Below are positions 35,031 through 46,180 of a stretch of DNA of 64,000 bases, in pieces. This stretch comes from Anoplolepis gracilipes (taxonomy: Eukaryota > Arthropoda > Insecta > Hymenoptera > Formicidae). The translations under genes and the position numbers were made by a program. Under the pieces are notes generated by a model. The model was given only the letters and a program-made list of their open reading frames with translations, was not told the DNA's origin and did no database searches. The DNA lies in contig NC_132984.1 of NCBI RefSeq assembly GCF_047496725.1, positions 1,499,001-1,563,000 on the forward strand, given 5' to 3'. Positions within the stretch are counted from its first letter, which is position 1, and every line of letters starts with the position of its first letter.

Positions 35031-36180
35031 GAACGACCGACGAAGAAGGCGTACATGAGGTCTGTTAATTTTTCCCATCCTTGTTTCGTTCGATTCGACA
35101 ATGAAACTCGGCCAAGTTTCGGGGCCCGCAACACGTGCGTAGCAGCAATCTTTCGAGCGCGCGCCAGTCTTCCAAGGGGTGGTTGAATGAAGCTGAGGAC
35201 TTTGTGTCTCTCTCTCTCTCTCTCTCTCTCTATTGATAGTGGCGTGTGGCGTGGCGTGGCATGCCACGGGTCGATAGAATTCGGGCCACGGCCTCCGAAG
35301 CTATACCCTTCCAACGGAGAGGAGGGGAAGCTACCGCGGGGAGGACGAGAGAACGGAGGATCGGAAGACTCGAATGCGAGGACTGAAAAGGTGCGGAAAG
35401 TGAGCGACGTTTGCCTCGAGAAGGAAGCGGATATATCCTCGCAAGCTACGTCGTGGCGGGGGATGAAGAAACGGGGAGAGGAGCGGTAGCTCCTAGTGGG
35501 ATGAAAGCCCGGAGGCTCCTTCGGAGAAGAAGCGAAAGAGACGGCAGTACGAAAGCTAGGGGAAAGAGTAGGAGGGGAGGGGGACGTCGAGGGAAAAAGA
35601 GAGCATCGGTATCCCGTGGTATACAGATATACGCGCACGAAGAGCAGGGAAGAAGAGGAAGGAAGAAAAAAAGCGAAGTGGACGGCGAGATGCAGCGAGG
35701 AGAACGCTGGCGGTTAAACAGGAAGGGGATTGCGAAGGGATGAAAGCGGGAAGGAGCGAGCGAGAGGGAGAAGGGAAGACAGAGAGACAGAGAGAGGATG
35801 GGAAGGGGGGAGGGAACGGGATGCTGGGGTCGCTAGGCAACCCCCGTTAAGCGATAGAGGTGCACTCTCGGTACACCCTTATTGCCTTTCCAATTTCGGT
35901 AGTTCCCATGCACTATATACCCTCTCCCTCCCCCTTTGTATCCCCTCTCTCGCCGCTTCCCGATGCCGACTGTCAAGACTGCATTCGGGGCCCAACATTC
36001 GGCCGGAATCAATAAAAGAGTATATCGGCCGGTCCGCTCTTTTTCTGATTAACCTTCTCGCAACAAAGGGGTGACGTACGCGCGGGAGCTGTGCGTACAC
36101 ACAAACGAGGGCAGCGGGGGGGGGGGGGAAGAGGGGGATGCTGCCGCGATCAGAGGGAAAGATCGGGATCATCGTCTGGA
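35031..36180. other. GC-rich purine-biased island with X-box-like site
   Basis: About 1.1 kb of GC-rich sequence. From 35.3 to 35.8 kb the + strand is strongly purine-rich. It holds (TC)n at 35207-35231, a 14-bp palindrome at 35255-35268, the X-box-like site at 35829-35841 and another GGGATGCTG copy near 36136. Long open frames on both strands reflect composition, not genes. Confidence 0.45.
35829..35841. promoter_or_regulatory. X-box-like (RFX) site next to GGGATGCTG
   Basis: GTCGCTAGGCAAC: half-sites GTCGCT and GGCAAC around one base. GGGATGCTG (35818-35826) ends two bases upstream, as in the elements at 23.4 and 39.4 kb. In a CG-rich island, so chance cannot be excluded for this degenerate version. 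Confidence 0.45.
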
Positions 36181-36480
36181 TTTTTATAATACTAAATAAC
36201 ATAATATGAAAATTAGAAAAAAAAAACATTTCTTATGCGCAATAATAAATTTTTTCATAAGAAATCATTTTTGTATATAAAACTATATATACATATAAAA
36301 TGCAAAACATACGTTATACAAATATATTAAATAGAAATAAAAGCAATAAAATTTGCGATATGTACCATAAAAAAAGAAATTATACATAAAACTGTATTAA
36401 AGATATCATACATATATCGTACATGCAGATAAAATAATATTATAATTTATGTAATCTATAAAACTTTACACACACTTTTC

Positions 36481-37543
36481 GAGATCACCTTTAATGCGAT
36501 CTCATTTACATCGAGATCGATGCTCGATCGTCAGGGCGCTCACCTTTTCTCTAACTCCCCCACATGGAATGCGAGGAGTCACGCGGGAGTTGACGGTAGC
36601 GTGCAACTCTCAAATGTGTTGTTCCGACGGTGAAAATCCACCCCGAGACTGCACGGCGTCACACAGTCTAGCTCCATCGGGACGCCGACCTCCCACCCCG
36701 CAATTGGTCCAGGAGGGAGAGATAAAATTCGGGATCAGCTGGAACTTGCCGGAGGCCAGCAACCCCTACGCCCGGATGGCATGAGGGGTGAAATGGTTAA
36801 GAAAGGTCTATCGTTGCCTCTATCGCCGCTCTAAAGGGAAAGAGAAACACTCGAGAAAATAACATTCTGTCACACTTCTGAAAAGGGGGTTTTTTTTTGG
36901 AATGTCCGTTTCTTACACCCTATCTAGCCTATCAAAATTCTTTCACGCCAAGAACGCAATCGCACTCTTGATAGACTCATTTAGACGTTTTCTTTATTAT
37001 TAATCTCTATTTACAAAAGTTTCAATTCACACTCCCCTGAAAAGCATACCTCCCCTCCCTACCCCATTTTATTCGCGGTTTCCACGTGCTTCTCATTATC
37101 ATTCCGTTGTTCTGTCTCGCACGAGCATGGCTGCTTCGGTGACCCGTGAAAAGAAGAGGAAGAAGCGCGCTTCTTGCAGTACCCTCATCCTTTTCATTAT
37201 AAGAGGATTTAATTAAATAACGAAAACTGAGGAGAAGGAAGAGAAAAGAGAAAGAGAGAAAGGGAATTGAAAGAGGATAACGAGAAGGGGGCGAAAACAC
37301 AGAAAGAGGAAAAAAGAGAGGGAGAGAGAGAGAGAGAAACAAAAAAAAAAAAAATAGAAACAGGGGAAACGGCGAGAAGGCCGCGAGGCGACGAGGGGGT
37401 ACGAACGCTGGACGAGCCCTTTTCCCCTTTCCCACCCCACCTCATCCATCCATCGATCGATAATGCGATCCGGCAGCCGAAGGGTGCACCGGACGAAGAG
37501 TTGCAGAAATAAGGGCTGCTGCCATTTCTGATCCGGCGTATCT

Positions 37544-37615
<72 letters not shown>

Positions 37616-37700
37616 CTTCGTTTTTCTTCCCCTCCAACTCTGATAATCCAGGGATGCAACTGATATTTTGAAACTCGAAATATCGAACAACTTAACATTG
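36481..37700. other. GC-rich island with purine tract and (CT)n
   Basis: Island at 36.48-36.85 kb, followed by purine-rich sequence at 37.22-37.40 kb and a long (CT)n at 37549-37613. Open frames are low-complexity. Confidence 0.45.
37549..37613. repeat. (CT)n microsatellite
   Basis: About 32 uninterrupted CT units. Confidence 0.97.
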
Positions 37701-37840
37701 CTGATTCCGCTGATCCATCAAAATATCAATATAAAAATGTCGGTTTTCTTTCGTTAAATAATATTTTTGTAGATATCATTTGCTTTTATTATTTATATAT
37801 TGTATTTATATAAAAGAAAATTGTATCTATATATTTTCTA

Positions 37841-37870
37841 TTATATATATATATATATATATATGTGTGT
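37841..37870. repeat. (TA)n-(TG)n microsatellite
   Basis: About 12 TA units followed by a few TG units. Confidence 0.9.
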
Positions 37871-38367
37871 ATTTTTTATGCATCATTTATACATTTATTT
37901 AGTTATATATCTTCAGATTTTTTAATAATAATTATAGCATATTTCTTTTTTGCTTAATATTATTATTTAATACGCGTTAATAATTAATATTACTTTACAA
38001 GTACCATTGACTCTTGAATATCAAATAATATCGATAGCCTCGGGAAAAGAACACGTGTATCTTTAGGTATCGATCGATTCTTCCCTTGTCCTCCCTTTCA
38101 CCTGGCCGTTGCTCCGGAGAGAAGATAGACCCGAAGGTGCCAGCATCCAGCATCCACCGGCCGGTCGGCCATCAACAAGGTTACTCACTTTCCTCGCGTG
38201 CATTTGTGCGTACGTGCGTGCGTACAAACCGCTCGCGTGAGTGCACGCGTGCCTCCGCTTCGAAGGGGGAAGAGTAATGGATTGCCGCGAGCGGAAGAGG
38301 AAGTGAGAGCAAGGGAAAGAGGGAGGAAATGCATTTATTTATATTTATGGAATCGCGGATGATACAC

Positions 38368-38370
<3 letters not shown>

Positions 38371-38461
<91 letters not shown>
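38371..38461. repeat. (GA)n microsatellite, the longest in the window
   Basis: About 45 GA units with a single C interruption, flanked by a GC-rich island on its left. Candidate GAGA-factor/CLAMP platform or triplex-forming mirror repeat; function not shown. Confidence 0.97.
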
Positions 38462-38464
<3 letters not shown>

Positions 38465-38479
38465 GTGTGTGTACGTTTG

Positions 38480-39130
38480 CTTCGAAAAGCAACGGGGTAG
38501 ATTAATTGAAAGTAAGATAAAAATGTGTTCGTGTAAACATTCGTAGCACCAGGAATATAAAATATAAAATGCAAAGCGAAAAAGGATTAAATGAAAGTGA
38601 GAAAAAAATCGTTAAAATGTAACATACATTAATGATAAAAGCAAATCTATTTAGAAACTATTTATACGCTTTTACAAGCTTATTGTTTGGGTAAAAATAT
38701 AAGAACATATGTCACATATAAAAATATATGAAAGAAAGAAAGAAAGTAAAGAAGATATTATTACATAAGGTTCATTCAAATGAGAAAAGAAAACAATAAA
38801 AGTATTGTATAAAAAATAAAATATAACAATATGATATAAATTAAGCATGTGTTTGAAAGAAAGAATCTATAACAAACATACGTTTTATCTTGATACACGT
38901 GTACCTCATATATATATATATAAAAAATAAGTAATATTTCATAAAAGCGCAGACTACAATATTTTTAGACACTAATCTTTTTATTAATAATATATATAAA
39001 TTTATACAAAAAAAAAAAAAAAAAAAAAAAGAAAAAAACAAAAAAAAAAACGAACACACCGAAGCTGCAAAATTAAGGGTTGAAACACCCATGAGGGAAA
39101 GAGATAGAGAGAAAGGGAACATTTATAGAA
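38480..39130. other. AT-rich stretch ending in poly-A
   Basis: AT-rich sequence with a long, twice-interrupted poly-A run at 39008-39050. No gene recognised. Confidence 0.6.
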
Positions 39131-39660
39131 AGCGCTTTTAATCTCCAGCGGGATTTCCCGAGAAATAAGGCAGCATAGAAATAAAATATGTAAAAAGTCT
39201 CATAATTAGTTAAAAGTAATGAGCTAAAGAGAAGGGAAAAAAAAAATAGAGAAAGAGGAAAGGGATGTTATAGATACCAAGAAGGCGAGAGGGAGACGCC
39301 GGCGATGTGTGCGGCGGTGGCTGCGGGCTATGTCGGTGCTGGTGGCGATAACTATAGAGGGGTGCGCAGATCGATGGAGCAGTGACGTCACGGGATGCTG
39401 CGTCGCCATGGTGACCGCCAACGGACCCGGCCACCCTCTCTCTCTCTCCGTGAAAGTATATAACGTACTACTACGTTCGACCAGAGCGCGACCAGCGAGC
39501 TTGAAATTTTATTAAATTTCATTTGCGCGTCGCGCGTTCTCTGTCTCTCCCTCTTCCCTCCCTGACCCCCCCCTTCCCCCGCCCTCCCTTTCGCCTTTCC
39601 GCTCGTGGACCTCGCGGATGCAGCGAGGGGTGCTCGTTGTTTCTCGCTTGCGGTAAAGGA
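39131..39660. other. GC-rich island with CRE, X-box and TATA-like motif
   Basis: This island contains the CRE/X-box combination at 39383-39415 and a TATATAA-type motif near 39458, followed by CG-rich sequence, so it has promoter character. No convincing coding exon follows. It could start a noncoding transcript or act on Oli, whose first exon is 8 kb away. Confidence 0.4.
39383..39415. promoter_or_regulatory. CRE + GGGATGCTGCG + X-box composite
   Basis: The perfect CRE TGACGTCA (39383-39390) is followed by GGGATGCTGCG (39392-39402), whose final G overlaps the X-box-like GTCGCCATGGTGAC (39402-39415, half-sites GTCGCC and GGTGAC, two-base spacer). CREB/ATF and RFX sites are known to cooperate as X-Y type modules in other animals; cooperation here is inference. 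Confidence 0.5.
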
Positions 39661-39899
39661 ACGAACAAAATGGAAAGATTCGTGACGAAGAAAACGTACG
39701 ATACCACGAGGAGAAATGAAAATTCACCGGAATATTCGCGTGTCGGGAAAATAGAAAAAGAGCTGTCAAAAAGTTGACGTTGAATAGATGCATGATGAGG
39801 AAGTGTACATATATGGCAAAAAGAGAGAGAGAGACAGAGAGAGGGAAAGGAAAACGCGAAAAGAAGGTGGGCAAAAACAGCAAACGTGAAAAATAACTG

Positions 39900-40165
39900 G
39901 ATACGCAATGAGAAAATCTGCGATGAAAAACTTGTCAGGAAAAAGTACGCCGAGAGTAATGTAAAAACATGCGCGACGAGAAAATGCATGACGAAGAAAA
40001 TTTATGCCCCGCGAGAATGCATAACGAGAAATTTGCGATGAGAAAATTCACGCTGAGGAAATATGTAATGAGGAACTGTACGTCGGAGGACACACGGCGA
40101 GGAAAAATACACGTCGTGACTGTGAAAATCAGAATTTCCAGCGAGATAAACACATTCTCTCTACG
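39900..40165. repeat. Degenerate tandem repeat, about 15-bp period (block 1)
   Basis: The + strand shows a run of about 16 related units of 13-18 bases, such as GCGCGACGAGAAAAT, GCGATGAGAAAATTC and ACGCTGAGGAAATAT. The approximate consensus is RCGAYGAGAAAAT plus one or two bases. Weaker copies extend back to about 39.67 kb. Because the period is near a multiple of three, both strands carry frames with five-residue repeats; these are not taken as genes. Confidence 0.6.
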
Positions 40166-40259
40166 GGAAAGGAATGCCTGACGGAAAGATGCAGATTCAA
40201 AGATTATTAAAATCATTAAATTTGCGAAAATGTCGCGCATGAAAAAAGTTGTATTTCTT

Positions 40260-40740
40260 GCCTTCTTTGCGAAAAATTTAACACCACATGATTAACAATA
40301 ATTTACTAATCATACACTCTATTACCGATCTCTTTTTAATTAATATAATGAATATATTTTTACATTATAAATATTTATATTTCTTTATTTTATTTATTAT
40401 TTATTTTTTATATCTATATTTAGATTTATATAGGTTTTTATCATACACACAAGTAATTATCTATAATAAAATATTTATTTAATACAGACTTAAAGCCTAC
40501 AATAAATTTGTATGTCACTAAACTTATCTACACCTATATTTATTTACTAATAATATCTATATATATTTAATATGTATCTAATACCTATATTAAATAAAAA
40601 ATTTAATATAAATTCAGTTAAAAATCTATAAACTCTTCTCTCTCTTTTTTTTTTTTTTTTTTTTGTTATCTTTACGTAGCTATCTAAAAATTATATATTA
40701 AACTAGATCTGAGGAAACTAAAATACGCCACGATCAATGG
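40260..40740. other. AT-rich stretch
   Basis: Strongly AT-rich with a poly-T run near 40.65 kb. Nothing else recognised. Confidence 0.6.
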
Positions 40741-42240
40741 TGTCTTGGCCGATATGTACCGTCCAATAATATCCAGGATCTATTTGGCGAACATGCCTTC
40801 GCTATAATATCTCATACGAAAATGTTCGGAACGCGCTCTCCCTATTCTCCCGCGTGTCCTTGAAAGAATAAAAAAAAGCTCACAATAAATTGTCCTTCGC
40901 AGAGAAGTGTTCTCATTATTTCTCGGCGTTTTTCAGAGCTGAAAATAACTGGCGATATCCAGGAGGATTCGGCGCGCGTCGTCCGACAGGACGACGAAGA
41001 ACTCGATTAGCGTAATTCAAGATTCCGATCCTGCGTCCTTATTTTCCTCGGTAGAGCGGAGCGCTAGGAGAAACGTAGTAAGAACGAAGCTCATTCTCCA
41101 CCCTCTCCTCTTGTCCCTCTTCTTCGTTAATCTCCCGTCAAGAAGCTTTTTTTTTTTACTCCTCCCCGCATGTCGTTGAATTTACGAGAAAAATGACGAA
41201 GCGAGTGTCTCCTTGCGTTCCCTCGACGCAGGATATCGCTCTCTAAAAGTTCCTTTCTCCCTGAATTAAATCCTTCATTCTTAAGAGTATAAAACTTTGA
41301 ACGTTAATGTTACTTAATGAGATTTTTATTCGGAAAAAAATAAAGGCAATAATTTTAGTGTTTAATAATACGTTAAGAAAGATATTTCTTTTTCTTCCTT
41401 TTTTTTTTGTGAAAATAAAAAATTACGTCCGTTCGTTTTTCTTAAAACTTTACATCTGTAGTGTCTGCGTAGTTTCCCCGCTATTCTGTAGTATTTCCCC
41501 AGCGCAAAATTGATCGTACAATTGTCACGTAGCCGTGGTTTACGCAGTCCAGGATAATCCCGATCCGGGGTGGGAAAATTCTGTGGGAAAGTGAGCCTGC
41601 GAATCGATTGGCCACTTTCGAGCGACTCGGCATCATCAATTAACGTTGAAATTGAACGTTGGAAATGATTTTCCTTCGCCCTCGCCCTTTACCCTTTTCA
41701 GTTTAACAGCTTCCGCCATCCTGCCTATAGCATCATTTTAATTCGATGTTATTTCGATTCAGCTGTTTTTGATCGAAGATAAATATCGCTGACTCGACGA
41801 GAGTCTCATCGCGGTCCTTTCATTTTTCAAACCGGATCTTTCTACGATATTATAGCGTTGAAATACGGACGAGGAAACGCGAGCGGACGCGCTTCGCCTC
41901 TCCTTTCTCTGTCGGCCGTAAAATCATAAAGTGCAAGTAGTATTATTGATTTTTATATTTACGACGCGTCGAGAGATAATAAATCCTGATCTTTATTGAT
42001 CTAATTATTTTGAAATCAGTTAGAGCCCTCGCACTTTTTTATAATCTCCCGTACAAGCTTTTCATCTTAAACACATTATAAATTATCATATTATAATTCA
42101 TATAGAAAATCTTATTACAGGCGCGCTAATTTAATCCAAATTATTCTAATTTGCTTACTCTAACGTTAAGCTAATTTAATTAATTAATTTATTAAATCGT
42201 TAATTGTAAAAGAGAATAATCGCCGGGATGATTTTCGATT
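40741..42240. other. Intergenic DNA with moderately GC-rich segments
   Basis: Segments at 40.74-41.28 and 41.52-41.95 kb are richer in GC and CpG than the surroundings. No open frame longer than 70 codons is coding-like. No motif stands out. Confidence 0.45.
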
Positions 42241-42540
42241 CTCAAAAACAAAATTCATCCCATTTTGCATAATGATTTTTGCATCGCGTGCAGCGATACA
42301 CATTGCATCGCTTCGGTTACGGCGACACCCAATGTCGATGAGGGTTGGAAAGGGGGGAAAGGCTAGAGGGAGAAAGGGAAAGAGCGGGCGAGGGGAAAGG
42401 GAGAGGGAGAGGGGGAGGGGAGGGGGGAAATATTCTCCGGAACGGATACGATTGGGAAAACTGTCGATAGCGGACGGCAGGCAGCCTCGGTTTCGCTCGC
42501 TCGCGGGATGATCCGTGGACCAAATTCGAGCCGGGCCGGA

Positions 42541-42591
<51 letters not shown>

Positions 42592-42760
42592 AACGACGAG
42601 ATCCCGTGCCCGCCTTTGTTCCCCTTCCCCTCTACCGCGCCCCTTGCGACATCGCCCATCATCGTCCCCCCCTCGTCGCAATAAGTGGCCTCGCGGTCGG
42701 CTTTAACATGCAAAACGGGCCGCGTACCAAAATGCAATTAAAATGCAAAGCGCTAGAGAG
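42241..42760. other. GC-rich island with purine tract and (GAC)n
   Basis: A purine-rich stretch (42.34-42.43 kb, nearly all G and A on the + strand) is followed by the (GAC)n array. The long open frames here are repeat translations. Confidence 0.5.
42543..42599. repeat. (GAC)n trinucleotide array
   Basis: About 18 GAC units, the last ones interrupted. Third and longest member of the CGA-class arrays in the window. Confidence 0.96.
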
Positions 42761-42778
42761 AAGGAAAAAGGAAATGAA

Positions 42779-42802
42779 AGAGAGAGAGAGAGAGAGAGAG
42801 AA
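42779..42802. repeat. (GA)n microsatellite
   Basis: About 12 GA units. Confidence 0.9.
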
Positions 42803-43026
42803 GGAAAGGGTGGAGGAAAGAGAGCTAGCAATACAAGCAAGAGGGAAATCCCAAATTTTATTTATTTGTTTCTCTGTCTTTTTATCTCTTCTCCCTTTAA
42901 ATAAAAGCCGCGACAGTCTAATTAAAATTAATTGCGTCCTAGATCTTTTAGCGAGAATATCGCGAGGACTTGTGTTAATCGAATCGCTGGATTAATTATT
43001 TAACGTATGTCTCCTTCTCTCTTTCC

Positions 43027-43029
<3 letters not shown>

Positions 43030-43080
<51 letters not shown>

Positions 43081-43085
43081 CTCTT
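43030..43085. repeat. (CT)n microsatellite
   Basis: About 27 CT units with two TTT interruptions. Confidence 0.95.
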
Positions 43086-43599
43086 CCTTGATAAACGACC
43101 ATTTATCGAGAGTTAATTTTGACAGTAAGGTTGAAAATGAGATAAGATTTTGAAAACGCTTCACTTATAAGCTGAGGTATTCTGCTAAAAATCTTAAAAT
43201 ATCTTACACGACACTGTTAATAATTAATTATCAAATTCTATATGAATAGTGCTATATGAATGGAAAATGTGTTAATCAATTATTTATTGCCATGCGAAAT
43301 ATAAGAAATAATATTTCGATATTTATCTCCTAATTTCTATGTGACTAAATTTTTTTTAGGTATATATAAAGTAATATGTACACATTTGTTCAGATATGTG
43401 TGTGATTACATTTATACATTATATTCTACAAACACATATTATGATAATATTATATCAAAAAGTTAAACTTGGAGAATTAAATGTTGCCTTGACTGACTCT
43501 TGTTACTAAATCAAAGTTAAAAAGTCGAGGTAAACAATAACAAAGCAATTCGTAAATAAACAAAATCAAAAGCATCATAAACACAAGGCTATAATATAA

Positions 43600-44440
43600 A
43601 ATGAGATTTTTCAAGACAAATTCATCGGGAAAGATAAGGATAAGGGTGGAAAAATAAAGCCAGAGAGCAAGAACGAAGAAGAGAGATATCCGAAGATAAA
43701 CGAAGAGGGAGGCAAGCGCGAGATGACGGAAGGCGAGGAAGAAAGGGAGGAAGGGAGGGATGAGGGGGGGGGAGGAAGACGCGAGAGGGTTGGTTTGTGA
43801 TGGTCGACGGTAATGCGCACATGGAGAGGCACGTAAGGAGAAGAAGGAGCGGAGAAAGGTTCCGCGAGAAGCGCGGAGGGATGATGCGGCGGGACGGGCG
43901 GGCGAGCGGCGGGGGAGGGACGGGGGGGGGGGTGCGTTTGGTCCGGGAGCTCGCCGGGGGATGCTGTATTGATCGCGAGAGCGGGCTAAAGTAAGCCGAG
44001 GCTGGTTGGCACGGAGGGTTGCCTTGGCAACCCTCGTCGTCCCTCATCCCTCAGGACTCGGGACCGCCCGTCGGTCCGAAAACCACCCCCGAACGCCGAC
44101 CACCACCCTCTCTCCTTCTCTCCTTCTCTCTCTCTCTCTCTCTATATCTCTCTCTCTCTCTCTTTCTCGCTCTCCTTCTCTGTCATCGGATTCGCGATCT
44201 ATACGTGCCGAACGGTACGCTCGGTAGATACGCGTGTGTATGCGTAAGCGTATGCGAGAGAGATCCTTTTTCCCTCTCGGTTTTCCTTCAGCTTTCCTTC
44301 CGACCGCTCCTCGACACGCGTTCTTCCGCTCGGAAATAATCGGGACAGAACCTGTTTCCTGATAACGTTATCAAGCACGATAACAGCTGCGTTTAATTCT
44401 CTCTCTGCGTAATTTCTTTCGTTCTGCGTGAAATTTATGT
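43600..44440. other. GC-rich island with perfect X-box
   Basis: Purine-rich on the + strand to about 43.95 kb, then the X-box at 44018-44031, then pyrimidine-rich with (CT)n at 44108-44176. The composition switch at the X-box gives the island a mirror-like layout. Open frames are composition-driven. Confidence 0.5.
43957..44031. promoter_or_regulatory. Perfect X-box (RFX site) with GGGATGCTG upstream
   Basis: GTTGCCTTGGCAAC at 44018-44031: perfect inverted half-sites GTTGCC/GGCAAC with a two-base spacer, the canonical RFX X-box; the symmetry extends outward (GGGTTGCC / GGCAACCC). GGGATGCTG lies at 43958-43966, about 50 bp upstream. Confidence 0.6.
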
Positions 44441-45680
44441 GTTGCAAATGCGTAACATCAAGAGAAACAATGTAAATATACAAGAAAATAAGTAAACAAT
44501 AATAAACGTTTGACTATTTTAAAACTATATCTCTCCGTGTTGCTTCAAGTTCATAAAGAGTAGAATGTAATTAAAATTTTAATAAATACATAATGCAATA
44601 TTAAAAAGTGAATCAATCGTGAAAATAATTCTATTTTATAATAATGTGGTCAAAGATGATGACAACAGTACTTTATCTTTAAAATCTTTAATATATCTTG
44701 GAATATCTTGCGTTTAAAATAAATAAGCAATACGTTGTTATAAGATAAAGCTTCAAACTTATATGTAATTGTTTTATATTTGCTCGTTGAAAAAGATTTC
44801 GAAAACTATAAATATTTTTGGGAAAAGACGTATAAAGTTTTATGGAGAGAGAAAGAGAGATAACCCTCTGTGATCAATGAATCATTTGTAGTATTATTCT
44901 TTCTTAATTAATGGATTTGGATTGCTGAAGTCATCAATTTTGCACTGTATTTCGAAACAAATGCGCTTGCAATTATTTTCGAGCAACCTCGGGATATATC
45001 TCTCGGTGCGAAGGAAACGATAAATCTTCCGGCACTATGGATGCTGCTCGACCCAGAAAGATCTCGCGCGTATCTCGCGAGCGAACAAAGCACATTGACG
45101 CGTAATAATTTAACCCTTTCGCTCTCCGTCATGTTACAGGGGAAATTACGATACAAAAATCTAAGTCTATTCGATATATGTAAACACACATTTGTACGTG
45201 TTAAATTATTTATATTTTTGCGGTTGGAAAGAGAAAAAAAATGTTTACATTTTATTCTTCTTTCTCGCCCAATACTTATTAAATTAAATTAAATTTTACT
45301 AACTACAGTTTCGTTCATATTAGGTAAAACAAAGGAGGAGGAAGGTATAATTTACACGCAAAATAAAATGCAAGAGAATGATTGTCGCCGAATTGTCTCG
45401 GGATCCCCGCGATGCTCGTGGTATTTTTCCACGCGCTAACGCGTCTCCGTTAATCATATTCAACGACAACGTATGTACGGTTTGTAAACATGGCATATGA
45501 TAAATCAAACGAAGCAAAGAGTACTGTGAAAAAAAACGAATATGAAATTTATTAAAATTGTGACAAGAGATTGATGGTAATTTTTTAAAGAAGAATTAGA
45601 AATTGAAAATCTCTTGCTTAATACAACAATAAATATGTAATACTTGACAATAAAATATAAAATAAAGAAACAAAAAAATA

Positions 45681-45726
<46 letters not shown>

Positions 45727-46180
45727 AATATATATGACAGAATAAATATGTTTAATAAAATAATTATATAATAAGTGTTGTTAAGACTACTCCACTTGCA
45801 TTATTAAATATTAATTGTATTAATAAATTTGTATTTACATAATTTTTAATTACATTTAGAATTATTATCATGTATGTACAATTAAATAGTTTAATTATTA
45901 ATAATGATGATAATTGTTCCCTAAGCACGGTACGCATTTTCTTGTTAAAAATCATTTGGCAATTTTGGAGCAAAATTCTCCTCGACAAATTTAAATCGAT
46001 AATTTATTTTATCTTGTTTATCTTAATTATTAATTTTATAATTATCTATTCTTCAACAGTTTTTTTAATTTAATAAAGCATTTCCTTTATCGTCGAGGAA
46101 TTTTCATGCAAGATAATAATTTTTATTACAAATTAAGACAAAATACGCAGCATCTCTTTGCGTAAAATATATTTATATCC
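44441..46180. other. Mostly AT-rich intergenic stretch with (GT)n
   Basis: AT-rich. A small GC-richer piece lies at 44.99-45.16 kb, and (GT)n at 45682-45725. No gene recognised. Confidence 0.55.
45682..45725. repeat. (GT)n microsatellite
   Basis: About 21 uninterrupted GT units. Confidence 0.95.

Noticed and set aside
35027..35638. 203-codon minus-strand open frame
   Set aside because: Composition-driven in a purine-biased island; no domain, no splice or start context, and a competing frame on the other strand.
37213..37698. 161-codon minus-strand open frame
   Set aside because: Mostly Arg-Glu and Ser-Leu repeat translations of GA/CT tracts.
39519..40240. Minus-strand frames with five-residue repeats resembling pentapeptide-repeat proteins
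   Set aside because: The periodicity comes from the degenerate 15-bp DNA repeat; unit erosion and absence of the A(D/N)LXX pattern argue against a real pentapeptide-repeat protein.
42184..42681. 165-codon minus-strand open frame with a poly-Val run
   Set aside because: The Val run is the translation of the (GAC)n array; the rest is low complexity.
43622..44047. 141-codon minus-strand Pro/Ser-rich frame
   Set aside because: Pyrimidine-rich composition artefact around the X-box island.
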